64,000 nucleotides of DNA, taken from assembly GCF_040239565.1 (NCBI RefSeq), contig NZ_JBEHWS010000004.1, positions 62,001 to 126,000 on the forward strand, read 5' to 3'. Every line of letters begins with the position of its first letter. The first letter of the stretch is position 1. The notes under the pieces are model-generated. The model saw nothing but the letters and a program-made list of their open reading frames with translations. It was not told where the DNA came from and ran no database searches. Of this stretch, positions 1-9,456 are shown piece after piece. A program made the position numbers and the translations under genes. Origin of the DNA: Fulvimarina sp040239565 (GTDB taxonomy: Bacteria > Pseudomonadota > Alphaproteobacteria > Rhizobiales > Rhizobiaceae).

Positions 1-1720
1 CAGCCCCGAGTGCCATCGGCAGGTAGGGTGCGAGCTTATCGTAGATACCGAAGCGCTCGGCATATTCCGCGACCAACTTCATACCCATGTCCCGCGCAAG
101 GCGGACCGTCATCAGGTTACGGCTCTTCTCGATGCCGAGACGGAGCGTCGACGGACCAGCCGAACCGCCACCGTAGTTCGACGGTGTCCAGAAGCCGCCA
201 TTCCCGTCAGGCATCGAGATCGGCGCATCGAGGATGACCGAAGCAGGCGTGTAGCCGTTGTCGAGCGCCGTCGCGTAGACGAAGGGTTTGAACGAGGAGC
301 CCGGCTGGCGATAGGCCTGCGAGGCGCGGTTGAACTCGGACTCACCGTAAGAGAAGCCGCCGACCATGGCGCGGACGCGGCCGGTCTCCGGCTCCATGGC
401 AACGAGGCCGCCCTGAATCTCTGGCGGCTGGCGCAGCTTCCAGCCTTCACCCTCCGCGAGCTTCTCCACATAGACGATGTCGCCGCGATTGAGGACCTCG
501 GAAACGGAGCCGACCGAACCCTTGCGCTCCTCCATATTGAGACGCATGGCCCAGCTCATATTGGATTTCGTGAGCGTTGCGACATCGCGTTCGGAGCCGA
601 GCTTGCCGCCGGCATCGCGGGCCGGCTGGAGACCGATGCTCGCACTCTCGCTGTCGGTCGAAAGAACGATAGCGAGCCGCCATTGAGGCACGTCCGAGAA
701 CGCCTCGATCTCGCCCACGGCCTCGCCCCAATCGCTGCCGATCTCGACATTCGAAACCGGACCGCGGAAGCCACGGGCCTCGTCGAAATTCACGAGCGCG
801 GTTTGCAGCGCGTCACGGGCAAAGCTCTGCATTTCTGGATCGAGCGTCGTGCGAACCGAAAGACCGCCTTCATAAAGGGCGTTGATACCGTAGCGATCAA
901 CGATCTCGCGGCGAACGTCCTCGGTGAAGTACTCGGCGGTTGCCAGATAGGTGCCGGTCGGACGCGGATTGACGCCCAGAGGCTCCTTCTTCGCGACATT
1001 CGCCTCCTCGGTGGTGACGAAGCCGTTGTTGTCCATCTGGGCGATCACCCAGTTGCGGCGCGCAATCGCACGTTCCGGGTTGCGGAACGGATTGTAGTTT
1101 TCCGGCGCCTTCGGAAGGGCCGCGAGATAGGCTGCTTCCTCAACAGTGAGCTCGTTCACCGCCTTGTCGAAATAGGCCAGAGCCGCCGCAGCGATGCCGT
1201 AAGACCCCATGCCAAGGTAGATTTCGTTGAGATAGAGTTCGAGGATCTTTTCCTTCGAATAGGCCTGTTCGATACGCATCGAGAGGATCGCTTCCTTGAC
1301 CTTACGGTCGAAGGTGCGCTCGTTCGTCAGGAGGAAGTTCTTCGCGACCTGTTGGGTGATCGTGGAAGCACCCTGCATGCGCCCGCCCTGTGCGATCACG
1401 CTGACGGCACGGACGATACCTTCGATGTCGACGCCCGGATGGGAGTAGAAATTCTTGTCCTCGGCTGCGAGAAACGCGTTCTTTACACGTGCCGGGATTG
1501 CTTGAATCGGCAGGAATAGCCTGCGTTCACGGGCATATTCGGCCATCAGCTGTCCGTCGGAGGCGTGGACGCGGGTGGTCACAGGCGGCTTGTAGTCGGC
1601 CAGAACTTGGTAATCCGGGAGATCTTCACCGATCTTTTCCACGTACCAGGCAAGGCCGCCCGCCACGATGAGGAAGAAAACGGAGCCAATCCCAAAGAAA
1701 TAGCCGATCAGTCTGATCAT
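1..1720 (-). CDS. mrcA: Penicillin-binding protein 1A (partial, C-terminus outside window)
   Basis: Bifunctional class A PBP that polymerises glycan strands and cross-links peptides on the periplasmic face of the inner membrane. About 573 codons are visible and the remaining C-terminus runs off the left edge. A single N-terminal membrane segment lies at residues 3-24. The GT51 transglycosylase follows, with the EDxxFxxHxG motif (catalytic Glu at about residue 87), a GASTITQQ motif near 118 and an EIYLG motif near 166. The transpeptidase SxxK motif is GSSFK with Ser at about 475. The start is the ATG at 1718-1720, preceded by GGAGAG. It lies downstream of amiC on the same strand, the usual Rhizobiales order, where prfB would normally follow. 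Identification is secure; the KTG motif cannot be checked. Confidence 0.95.
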   Translation of the reverse strand, partial: MIRLIGYFFGIGSVFFLIVAGGLAWYVEKIGEDLPDYQVLADYKPPVTTRVHASDGQLMAEYARERRLFLPIQAIPARVKNAFLAAEDKNFYSHPGVDIEGIVRAVSVIAQGGRMQGASTITQQVAKNFLLTNERTFDRKVKEAILSMRIEQAYSKEKILELYLNEIYLGMGSYGIAAAALAYFDKAVNELTVEEAAYLAALPKAPENYNPFRNPERAIARRNWVIAQMDNNGFVTTEEANVAKKEPLGVNPRPTGTYLATAEYFTEDVRREIVDRYGINALYEGGLSVRTTLDPEMQSFARDALQTALVNFDEARGFRGPVSNVEIGSDWGEAVGEIEAFSDVPQWRLAIVLSTDSESASIGLQPARDAGGKLGSERDVATLTKSNMSWAMRLNMEERKGSVGSVSEVLNRGDIVYVEKLAEGEGWKLRQPPEIQGGLVAMEPETGRVRAMVGGFSYGESEFNRASQAYRQPGSSFKPFVYATALDNGYTPASVILDAPISMPDGNGGFWTPSNYGGGSAGPSTLRLGIEKSRNLMTVRLARDMGMKLVAEYAERFGIYDKLAPYLPMALGA

Positions 1721-2077
1721 CGGTGATTCATCCACTCTCCGGCGCCTGAGCGTTCCCGGATACCCCTGATTCTTACCCCGTGGTGCGAAACGATCCCACT
1801 CGCTTCGCCCCTCGCCCCGAGGCACTCGAAGACCGAAACATATGATCGCGCACTGAAACGCTGCGCCGTGTTCCGACCCTGACGTCCATTCTGCGCCTCG
1901 ATCTCACGGTCTCATCGACCTTGGAACGCGGTGCAGATATGGTTCCCCTAGAAACGAGTCACATTTCCGTGCAGCTTCACGTTTTGCTAGTAAAATGCGG
2001 CAGAGCGATGATGTCTCTCCGATTTCTTACGAATTGCTCGCCTGCTCGACTACCCGGGCAAATGCCCAACAGAGCAG
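1721..2077. other. amiC-mrcA intergenic region with nested hairpin at the amiC stop
   Basis: This is 357 bases without a credible gene. Immediately after the amiC stop, at 2042-2077, lies a nested inverted repeat: CTGCTC at 2042-2047 pairs with GAGCAG at 2072-2077, and inside it GGGC (2056-2059) pairs with GCCC (2064-2067) around AAAT. No T-tract follows on the minus strand, so it is not a standard intrinsic terminator. It could be a weak attenuator or an RNA-stability element between the two cell-wall genes. The rest presumably holds the mrcA promoter, but I recognise no box in it. Confidence 0.4.
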
Positions 2078-3271
2078 TCACCCGCCATTTCCGATTCCAT
2101 AAAAGGTCGTAATCGCCTCCGCGATCGTGGTCATCGCTTCCTTACGCCATTTCTCATCGGCCAGCAGTTTCGCGTCCTGGACGTTGGACATGAAGCCAAG
2201 CTCGATCAGCACTGAGGGCACATCGGGCGCCTTAAGGACAATGAAAGCAGCGGAGCGCTTCGGGTTCTTGATAAAGCGAATATTGGATTGCCGCATCTTG
2301 GCAAGCAGTGAGGACGCGAAATGCTCCGAATAGCTGACCGTCTCGCGCCGTGTCAGATCGGCGAGGATATCAAAGACTTCAGGCGCTTCCTCGGCATACT
2401 CCTCACCTCCGAAACGGTCTGCCGCGTTCTCGTTTGCGGCAATCTCCAGCGAAAGGCTATCTGAGGCCTTCTCTGAGAGCGTGTAGATAGTCGCCCCACG
2501 CAGATCCTTGTAGCGGATGCTATCGGCGTGCAATGAGATGAAAAGGTTCGCCTTCTCGCGCCGCGCGATCTCGGTACGTTCGACGAGGCCAAGAAACTCG
2601 TCCTTCTCGCGAGTGAGCACCACACGGACACTCGGATTTTTTTCAAGTACGTCGCGCAGGACCTTGGCGGCGGCGAGATTGATGTCCTTTTCCATGACCC
2701 CGCTCTTGGCGATAGCACCGTCGTCGTCGCCGCCATGGCCGGGATCGATTACGATCGTAAATCCGGTCGTCCGATTGATCGCCTTGTCGGAAATGTCGTC
2801 GTGGGTGACGATGGATTTGTCGGTCTGCGCAGAAAGGCGTGCCTCGCCGGCAACGACCGTCGCGCCATTGGTTTTTGAAAAGACGATTTCGTAGGATGGA
2901 CGAGACTCGTTCTCGTCCAAGCGCCGCAGCCGCGCTTCGACACCCGACTTCGGCCGGAAGATGTAACGATAGCGATCTGGACCAGTCGCTCCGTGCCTGA
3001 CGCTTTCGATCAGACCGCGCTCGTCGTTCAGAACAGGGTCGACCGCCGGCAGCGCGTCGGTAAGATCCAGAGCGATCCGATCCGGCGAGCGCAGGATGAA
3101 CAACCGCGCATCGGGTGCAGCGGTGAAATCGAAAACTGCGCTCTGCCTGTCGTTCTGCTCGGCCTTGATTTCGACGCGCGTGACGATCGCTGTTTCGGCA
3201 GCGGCGGCGCGAAGCAGGGATGCAAACGCGACCAGAATCGTCAAACAGGCGCAAGCGCCGATTCGCAGCAT
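2078..3271 (-). CDS. amiC: N-acetylmuramoyl-L-alanine amidase, AmiC type
   Basis: Periplasmic zinc amidase that cuts the MurNAc-L-Ala bond and helps daughter cells separate. The 397-residue product starts with a signal peptide (residues about 1-25, ending AAAAET). An AMIN domain follows (about 30-120), then a low-conservation linker, then an Amidase_3 catalytic domain from about 175 to the end. Zinc and catalytic positions are recognisable: the His of DPGHGG, the Glu of MEKDINL, the His of ISLHADS and the Glu of IELGFMSN. I chose the ATG at 3269-3271 because the signal peptide begins there and AAGG lies upstream; the open frame extends 43 codons further without a signal peptide. It is divergent from rne. 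Confidence 0.93.
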   Translation of the reverse strand: MLRIGACACLTILVAFASLLRAAAAETAIVTRVEIKAEQNDRQSAVFDFTAAPDARLFILRSPDRIALDLTDALPAVDPVLNDERGLIESVRHGATGPDRYRYIFRPKSGVEARLRRLDENESRPSYEIVFSKTNGATVVAGEARLSAQTDKSIVTHDDISDKAINRTTGFTIVIDPGHGGDDDGAIAKSGVMEKDINLAAAKVLRDVLEKNPSVRVVLTREKDEFLGLVERTEIARREKANLFISLHADSIRYKDLRGATIYTLSEKASDSLSLEIAANENAADRFGGEEYAEEAPEVFDILADLTRRETVSYSEHFASSLLAKMRQSNIRFIKNPKRSAAFIVLKAPDVPSVLIELGFMSNVQDAKLLADEKWRKEAMTTIAEAITTFYGIGNGG

Positions 3272-3949
3272 GATAGGGGGCCTTCTGGCGGGATGTCTTC
3301 GTTCAGGAGCGGCTGATGCATAGATCACGGATAGGTGACGATTATGGCAGCCGACCCTCGCGCCAGAATGAAGGAGCGAACTTGCCGCAACACATATCAA
3401 AAAACTTCGGCGGTAGGTTCTGCCTGCCAGTTAGCGATATTCGCGCAAGCCAGACGGCTTGTTTCTTGGCGCACCAAAGCCTAAGAGGGGTAAGAAGTCC
3501 CGCCAAGCCGGCCTCCTGGAGCCGGCAACCGATCATTCGACGAGGAAAGACCGGTGAATTGGCGAGGAGCGTGGCGGCTCCGTGCTGAATTGCATTCAAA
3601 GCCACCGGCCGCTCTTCGGACTTTCAGAATTTGCGCTGTGCGCGATGCGAGTATCAAGCGTCGCCCTGCGATCAGTACAGCCCCGGGCCTTGCGCGCCGC
3701 GGGCAGAGAAACATCATCGACCCTTTGAAAGAAGCGGTCATCCTTATTTTTTGCGGGGTTCCGTCGTGACGATGACAATCCGGCCAACGCAGCGGACAAG
3801 GAGTGCGGCCCTACCGGTCGCGCAGCCCGCGCGACTGCAGCCGGCCACGTCGACGAAGGTGTGCTCCGCCGCCCGGTTAACTATCCGATTCTACTCATCA
3901 TCGTTCAGAAGATCAGCCAATCGTAGAAGCCGGGCCTTGGAGAGATTCC
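3272..3949. promoter_or_regulatory. Divergent amiC/rne upstream region, probable long rne leader
   Basis: There are 678 bases between two divergent genes and no convincing coding sequence. Visible structure includes an imperfect inverted repeat at about 3507-3526 (GCCGGC, TCC, GGA, GCCGGC), a U-rich single-stranded-looking stretch at about 3741-3752, and several GC-rich repeats between 3680 and 3880. RNase E genes in other bacteria carry long leaders that the enzyme itself cleaves (known for enterobacteria). A similar autoregulatory leader is an inference here. A GGAGAG sequence lies just before the rne ATG. Confidence 0.4.
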
Positions 3950-6900
3950 ATGGCCAACAAAATGCTTATCGACGCCTCCCATCCAGAGGAGACGCGCGTC
4001 GTCGTCGTACGCGGTAATCGCGTCGAAGAGTTCGATTTCGAATCCGAGCACAAGAAGCAGCTCAAGGGAAACATCTACCTCGCCAAGGTGACGCGCGTGG
4101 AGCCTTCGCTCCAGGCCGCCTTCATCGAGTATGGTGGCGGACGCCACGGTTTTCTCGCCTTCAGCGAAATCCATCCGGATTATTATCAGATCCCCAAGGC
4201 CGACCGCGAAGCGCTTCTCGCCGAAGAGATGGCGCGCGGGCAGGCTGATGATGAGGCAGAAGAAGAAGAACGCGAGGCCAAGCGCAAGTCCCGCTCGAAG
4301 GCATCGCGCCGCGAGGACAAGTCAGACGACAGCGTTTCGGAGCGTGTCGAGGGTGAAGAGTCGGACGAGGACGACGAGGGCGATGGCCTGTCCTCCGACG
4401 ATGCACCGAAGGCGGAGAGCGTCGACGCTTCGGAGACGACGTCATCAGACGACGCTTCCGATGACGAAGAAGACCGTTCCGAAGATGCGCGCGAAACCGC
4501 ATCCAGCGCCGACGAAGACGATGACTCGGACGATGACGGTGAAGAGGATTCATCTGACGACGACGAAGATGAGGATTCCGACGACCACGAAAATGGCGAC
4601 GACGAGCCGTCTTCCGATGGCGAAGGCCGCCCGTCGAAGCGCGGCGCCCGGCGCAAGCGAGGCCGACGCTCCAACACGCGCGGCCGCTCGCGCCGCGACG
4701 ACGACAAAGACGGCGACAGTGACGACGAAGATAGCGACGAAGTCGACGAAATCGGCTCCGAAGACGCTATGGAGGAAGTTCCCGTTCGGCAGGCCCGGCC
4801 GCGCAAGCACTACAAGATTCAGGAGGTCATCAAGCGCCGCCAGATTCTGCTGGTCCAGGTCGTCAAGGAAGAGCGCGGCAACAAGGGCGCGGCTCTCACA
4901 ACCTATCTCTCGCTCGCAGGCCGCTATTCGGTGCTGATGCCGAACACGGCGCGTGGTGGCGGCATCTCGCGCAAGATCACCAATCAGGCCGATCGCAAGC
5001 GGCTGCGTGACGTCGTCAAGGAACTCGATGTCCCGCGCGGCATGGGAATCATCCTGCGCACGGCCGGTGCCAACCGCACCAAGGCCGAGGTCAAGCGCGA
5101 CTACGAATATCTGATGCGGCTCTGGGAATCGGTCCGGACATTGACGCTCCAGTCGATCGCGCCGTCTCTGGTTTACGAGGAAGGCAGCCTGATCAAGCGG
5201 TCGATCCGCGACCTCTTCAACAAGGATATCGACCAGATTCTCGTCTCCGGCGAGGCTGGCTACCGCGAAGCAAAAGACTTCATGCGGATGCTGATGCCGA
5301 GCCAGGCGAAAGCCGTTCAGCCTTATCGCGACGCGACGCCGATCTTTACGCGCCAGGGCATCGAATCCCAGCTCGACAAGATGCTGCAGCCGCATGTGAC
5401 GCTGAAATCCGGCGGTTACATCATCATCAACCAGACCGAAGCGCTGGTGGCGATCGACGTGAACTCCGGGCGCTCGACCCGTGAAATGTCGATCGAGAAC
5501 ACCGCCTACCAGACCAATCTGGAGGCCGCTGAGGAAATCGCCCGGCAATTGCGCCTGCGCGACCTCGCGGGCCTCATCGTGGTCGACTTCATCGACATGG
5601 ACGAGAAGCGGAACAACCGCGCCGTCGAAAAGAAGATGAAGGACTGCCTGAAGAACGACCGGGCGCGCATCCAGGTCGGCAAGATCTCGCATTTCGGCCT
5701 GATGGAGATGAGCCGCCAGCGCATCCGCGCCAGCGTTCTGGAATCGACCATGCGACCCTGCCCGGTCTGCGAAGGCGGCGGCATGGTTCGGGCGACCTCT
5801 TCGCTGGCGCTCCACGCGATCCGCCACATCGAGGACTATCTCCAGAAGAACAAGGGCCGCGACCTCATCGTCAAGGTTCCGACCGAGACAGCGCTCTTCA
5901 TCCTGAACGAGAAGCGTCACCATATCGACGAGCTCGAGCAGAACCACGATCTGAGGATATTCATCGAGGCTGATCCATCTGTCGGCCACAACGATCTGTC
6001 GATCGAACAGGGCGGTGTCGCCAGCCGTCCGATCGCTCGCGATTTCGTCAGCCCGATCTCGGTCGCCGCCGAGGACGAGGTGGATGAAGACGTCGACTTG
6101 GACGAGGAGACAAGCGAGGACGAGGCCGGCACCGCCGAAGCACGCGACGACAACCGGGAGACGGACGAAAACAGCGAGGGCCGTTCCAAGGGTCGAGGCC
6201 GTCGCAGGCGCCGGCGGCGCGGTGGTTCCGATAACGGCGACAGCGACAATAGCGGTGACGAGCAGCAGGCGTCCGACTCCTCGGATAGTTCGGACTCGTC
6301 AGACGATGCGGACGGTTCCGACGACGAGAACCAGGACGGCGACAGCAATTCCGGCCGTCGTCGCAGACGGCGGGGTCGCCGGGGCGGTCGCCGTCATCGC
6401 GACGGCAACGAAAAGCAGGCCGAAAGCCAGAGCGAAGACGATCAGAGCGACAGCCAGGACTCAGGCGACGCCAGCGATGCGGAAGACAGGAAGTCCGATA
6501 GAGGCCGCCGAAAGCAGTCGAACTGGGCTTCGAAGCAGGACGACGAATCCAACGACGTCGAAAAGAGTTCTGGCGACACCGACGAGGCCTCGGTCGAGCA
6601 GCCGAGCGCTGCCGCAGATCAAGCCAGTGCCGGCGAAGCTTCAGCACCGTCGCTGGACGAGGCTGCGCCCTCGACGGCCGATGAGCGTTTCGACGATCCT
6701 GTCGCGACCCTGATCGGGGAAGCAGCCGAAGCGGGAAGCGATGAAAAGGCGTCCGCCGACGCTTCGAACGACGATACATCAAGTCCCGCAGATACCGATG
6801 ACGACAACGCGCCATCCAACGACAATGAGCGCGCGACTGTCGAGGCTTCCGACGCCAATGGTGCCGGCGAATCCGAGGAACAACCGGCTGAACCGCCGCT

Positions 6901-7000
6901 CACGGAGCCGGTCGTGACATCCGGTGAAAATGCTCCGGAGCAAAAGCAGGAAGAGCCCAAGCCCCGCCGCACGGGCTGGTGGAGTCGCGGTTTCTTCTGA
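3950..7000 (+). CDS. rne: Ribonuclease E
   Basis: Endoribonuclease that starts mRNA decay and processes structured RNAs; in most proteobacteria it also scaffolds the degradosome. The 1016-residue protein has an S1 domain split by an acidic Ser/Asp/Glu/Arg-rich insertion (about 93-280). The catalytic core then resumes, with the two metal-binding aspartates at 503 (in AIDVNSG) and 546 (in VVDFIDM). They are 43 residues apart, the same spacing as Asp303/Asp346 of the E. coli enzyme. The zinc-link motif CPVC lies near 603. From about 700 to the end the sequence is disordered, with Arg-rich RNA-binding blocks (GRRRRRR-like) and acidic tracts, closing with an Arg/Trp-rich tail. A terminator follows closely. 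Confidence 0.97.
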   Translation: MANKMLIDASHPEETRVVVVRGNRVEEFDFESEHKKQLKGNIYLAKVTRVEPSLQAAFIEYGGGRHGFLAFSEIHPDYYQIPKADREALLAEEMARGQADDEAEEEEREAKRKSRSKASRREDKSDDSVSERVEGEESDEDDEGDGLSSDDAPKAESVDASETTSSDDASDDEEDRSEDARETASSADEDDDSDDDGEEDSSDDDEDEDSDDHENGDDEPSSDGEGRPSKRGARRKRGRRSNTRGRSRRDDDKDGDSDDEDSDEVDEIGSEDAMEEVPVRQARPRKHYKIQEVIKRRQILLVQVVKEERGNKGAALTTYLSLAGRYSVLMPNTARGGGISRKITNQADRKRLRDVVKELDVPRGMGIILRTAGANRTKAEVKRDYEYLMRLWESVRTLTLQSIAPSLVYEEGSLIKRSIRDLFNKDIDQILVSGEAGYREAKDFMRMLMPSQAKAVQPYRDATPIFTRQGIESQLDKMLQPHVTLKSGGYIIINQTEALVAIDVNSGRSTREMSIENTAYQTNLEAAEEIARQLRLRDLAGLIVVDFIDMDEKRNNRAVEKKMKDCLKNDRARIQVGKISHFGLMEMSRQRIRASVLESTMRPCPVCEGGGMVRATSSLALHAIRHIEDYLQKNKGRDLIVKVPTETALFILNEKRHHIDELEQNHDLRIFIEADPSVGHNDLSIEQGGVASRPIARDFVSPISVAAEDEVDEDVDLDEETSEDEAGTAEARDDNRETDENSEGRSKGRGRRRRRRRGGSDNGDSDNSGDEQQASDSSDSSDSSDDADGSDDENQDGDSNSGRRRRRRGRRGGRRHRDGNEKQAESQSEDDQSDSQDSGDASDAEDRKSDRGRRKQSNWASKQDDESNDVEKSSGDTDEASVEQPSAAADQASAGEASAPSLDEAAPSTADERFDDPVATLIGEAAEAGSDEKASADASNDDTSSPADTDDDNAPSNDNERATVEASDANGAGESEEQPAEPPLTEPVVTSGENAPEQKQEEPKPRRTGWWSRGFF

Positions 7001-7029
7001 GCGCCATATGTATGAAAAATAAGAACGAA

Positions 7030-7055
7030 GGGGCCAGTTCGATCGGCCCCTTTTT
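7030..7055 (+). terminator. Intrinsic terminator of rne
   Basis: GGGGCC at 7030-7035 pairs perfectly with GGCCCC at 7045-7050 around a 9-base loop, and five T residues follow at 7051-7055. It sits 30 bases after the rne stop and between convergent genes. It could also stop transcription from the aminotransferase side, though that direction lacks an adjacent T-run. Confidence 0.9.
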
Positions 7056-7081
7056 CATTCCTTCAGCCTCTCGTCCGACCG

Positions 7082-8251
7082 TCAGCCTTTCGTGACGAAA
7101 TCGGCGATCCTGTCCAGTGCCTGGCCGATGTCATCCTCCGCACCCGCATAGGATAGCCTTACGAAGCCATCGCCGCGCCTGAGATCGAAATCGGTGCCGG
7201 GCGTGACGGCGACGTGGCCTTCCTTCAGGAGCGCTTTCGCGAAAGCCGTCGCTGAAGAGAAGCCCTCAGGGATCTGCGCGTAGGCGTAGAAGGCGCCGTC
7301 GATCGGCGCGATCGCGCGAAAGCCGATTTGCGGCAGCCTTTCCATCATGGTCAGCCGATTGCGACTATAGCTCTCGCGAACGCGGTCGAGCTCCTCGCCA
7401 GCGCCCAGCGCCCCGAGTGCGGCTGTCTGTGAGAGGTCGGAAGCAGATATGTAGAGATTTTGTCCCAACCGCTCGGCCGCGTCCGTGAGGCTTGGCGGCA
7501 GGATCATCCAGCCGATACGCCAACCGGTCATGCAGTAATATTTCGAGAACGAGTTGACGACGATGGCCTCGTCGAGATCCTGAAGAGCGGATCGTTCCTC
7601 CTGACCGAAGCTCAGCCGATGATAGATCTCGTCGGAAATGAGCCACACGCCGGCCTTGCGACAGAATTCGGCGATTCGTTTCATCTCTTCGGGCGGCGTC
7701 ATGGTCCCAGTTGGGTTCGCCGGACTGGCGATGAGGACGCCCTGAAAAGGCTCGGCAGCGAAACGACCTTCGAGATGATCGCGCGTCAGGATATAGTCGT
7801 CTTCCGGGCCGACCTCGATCTCGACCGGCGTGATGCCGAGAGCCCGCATGATGTTGCGATAGGCGGGATAGCCAGGCGCCGCGATCGCAATCCTGTCGCC
7901 GGCCTCGAACGCCGCGAGAAACGCGATGTTGAAGCCACCTGATGCTCCCGAGGTTACCATCACCCGCGCTGGATCGACGGCGACGCCGTATGCATCGCGA
8001 TAGTGCTCGGCGAGCGCCGACCGCAGATCTGATCGGCCCATCGCATCGGTGTAGCCGACAGAGCCTCGTGCGATCATTGCCGTCGCGGCTTCGCGGGCCG
8101 GTCGCGGCGCGGGTGATGCAGGCTGTCCGACCGCAAGCGAAAGAACATCGGCACCGGAAGCCTTGAGCCTATTGGCTTCCGCGAGAAACCTCATCGCATG
8201 AAAAGGCTCGACTCCCGAGCGTTCCGAGGGTTCCCATCCGCGATCGTTCAT
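7082..8251 (-). CDS. Class I/II PLP-dependent aminotransferase (aspartate aminotransferase-like)
   Basis: Fold-type I aminotransferase of 389 residues, probably acting on an amino acid/2-oxo acid pair in the cytoplasm; the substrate cannot be read from sequence. Visible family features are SLAVGQP near the N-terminus, GYTDAMGRSDLR, the ASPANPTGT loop, LISDEIYH with the PLP-contacting Asp/Tyr, and the PLP lysine in SFSKYYCMTGWRIGW. A terminal arginine motif (FVRLSYA) is present. I chose the ATG at 8249-8251 because AGAGGA lies about 10 bases upstream; the open frame continues 40 codons further without recognisable homology. It is convergent with rne and divergent from the dsbA-like gene. Confidence 0.88.
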   Translation of the reverse strand: MNDRGWEPSERSGVEPFHAMRFLAEANRLKASGADVLSLAVGQPASPAPRPAREAATAMIARGSVGYTDAMGRSDLRSALAEHYRDAYGVAVDPARVMVTSGASGGFNIAFLAAFEAGDRIAIAAPGYPAYRNIMRALGITPVEIEVGPEDDYILTRDHLEGRFAAEPFQGVLIASPANPTGTMTPPEEMKRIAEFCRKAGVWLISDEIYHRLSFGQEERSALQDLDEAIVVNSFSKYYCMTGWRIGWMILPPSLTDAAERLGQNLYISASDLSQTAALGALGAGEELDRVRESYSRNRLTMMERLPQIGFRAIAPIDGAFYAYAQIPEGFSSATAFAKALLKEGHVAVTPGTDFDLRRGDGFVRLSYAGAEDDIGQALDRIADFVTKG

Positions 8252-8457
8252 AAGCTCGTTTTCCTCTTGATCAATCATGATTGCAGTCAGCCATGCCTTT
8301 GCACAATGACCGACGATCTCAAACCTCTCATCCAAGCGGCGAGAACTCGTGCAACCGGTCGCGAAATTCACGGTGATGTCCTATTATTGCTTCAAAATTC
8401 GCGCCAGATCGTAACTTCGTGCACGTCAGCCATTTATCCGACCAAGGGACCCGCTTC

Positions 8458-9231
8458 ATGCGTTCGCTCAAGACTATCGCCATAGCAGCAACCTTCTTGG
8501 GCAGCGCCTTGTCTGCGCCCGCGTTGGCGCAGGACAGCTTCGATGCGACGAAGAAGCAGGACATCGAGAAGATCGTCCGCGACTATCTCATCGCCAATCC
8601 TGAAGTCCTCGTTGAAGCAATGAACGCGCTGCAGGAAAAGCAGGATGCCGAACAGAAAACCGCCCAGGCAGAAACGATCAGCCAGGCGCGCGAGCAGCTG
8701 GTAACGGCACCCGAGGGTATGGTGCTTGGTAATCCCGACGGCGACGTTACGATCACCGAGTTCTTCGACTATAATTGCGGCTATTGCCGTCAGGCTCTCG
8801 CCGATATGACCGCCCTCCTTGAAGAGGACGGCAATGTCCGCTTCGTCCTGAAGGAGTTTCCGATCCTCGGCATGGGTTCGCTCGAGGCCTCACGGGTATC
8901 GATGGCCTTCCGCGATCTCGCACCCGAGAAATATCGCGAATTTCACGAAACTCTTCTTTCCAAGCGTGCGACCGCCGACAAGGCCTCCGCGCTTCAGGTC
9001 GCCGAAGACTTGGGCGTCGATACCGCTAAGATCGAAGAGATCATCGCCGCCTCAACCAACATGAAGGCGCTTCAGGACATTCAGGTTCTCGCCAACGATC
9101 TGCGAATCAACGGCACTCCGTCCTATGTCATCGGCGACGAGGTGCTTCAGGCCCGTGTCGGGGTCGAGGGACTGAAAAGCGCGGTCGCGGCCATGCGCGA
9201 ATGCGGCAAGGCCGATTGCGGCGCGAGCTGA
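8458..9231 (+). CDS. DsbA-family thiol:disulfide oxidoreductase
   Basis: Periplasmic thioredoxin-fold protein of 257 residues. The signal peptide (residues 1-25) ends at APALAQ. A short helical N-terminal region with a DYLIANPEVL motif follows, typical of the Com1/ScsC-like DsbA group. The active site is CGYC within FFDYNCGYCRQ, and a cis-Pro loop (NGTPSYVIG) is present. Whether it oxidises or isomerises disulfides cannot be decided. The start is the ATG at 8458 with AAGGGA upstream; the signal peptide begins exactly there. It heads the block dsbA-accB-accC-aat, but the aroQ gene I would expect between it and accB is absent. Confidence 0.92.
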   Translation: MRSLKTIAIAATFLGSALSAPALAQDSFDATKKQDIEKIVRDYLIANPEVLVEAMNALQEKQDAEQKTAQAETISQAREQLVTAPEGMVLGNPDGDVTITEFFDYNCGYCRQALADMTALLEEDGNVRFVLKEFPILGMGSLEASRVSMAFRDLAPEKYREFHETLLSKRATADKASALQVAEDLGVDTAKIEEIIAASTNMKALQDIQVLANDLRINGTPSYVIGDEVLQARVGVEGLKSAVAAMRECGKADCGAS

Positions 9232-9456
9232 GGCGCCTGCCACTAGGGCGGTTTGCACACGGACGTCGCTCGAAAAGCGTCACGCATGCGAGAATTATGA
9301 AGCGATATGCATCCCGAACGCATGACGGGACGTTGATATTCTTGTCGCGAACGTGCAAGCAACCGCTCGACCAGAGCATTGTTGACGAGAATGAAGTTCG
9401 TCGCAGGCTTGCATATCGTAAGACCACCGAAAGACGGGGCGACAGGATAGGATACT

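Noticed and set aside
683..1519. 278-codon rightward frame
   Set aside because: It is antisense to mrcA, whose motifs are unambiguous.
4131..4937. Long open frames in the other frames of rne (including 4186-4806 antisense)
   Set aside because: They are by-products of the biased acidic/basic low-complexity codons of RNase E; their translations are simple Ser/Arg/Thr runs without domains.
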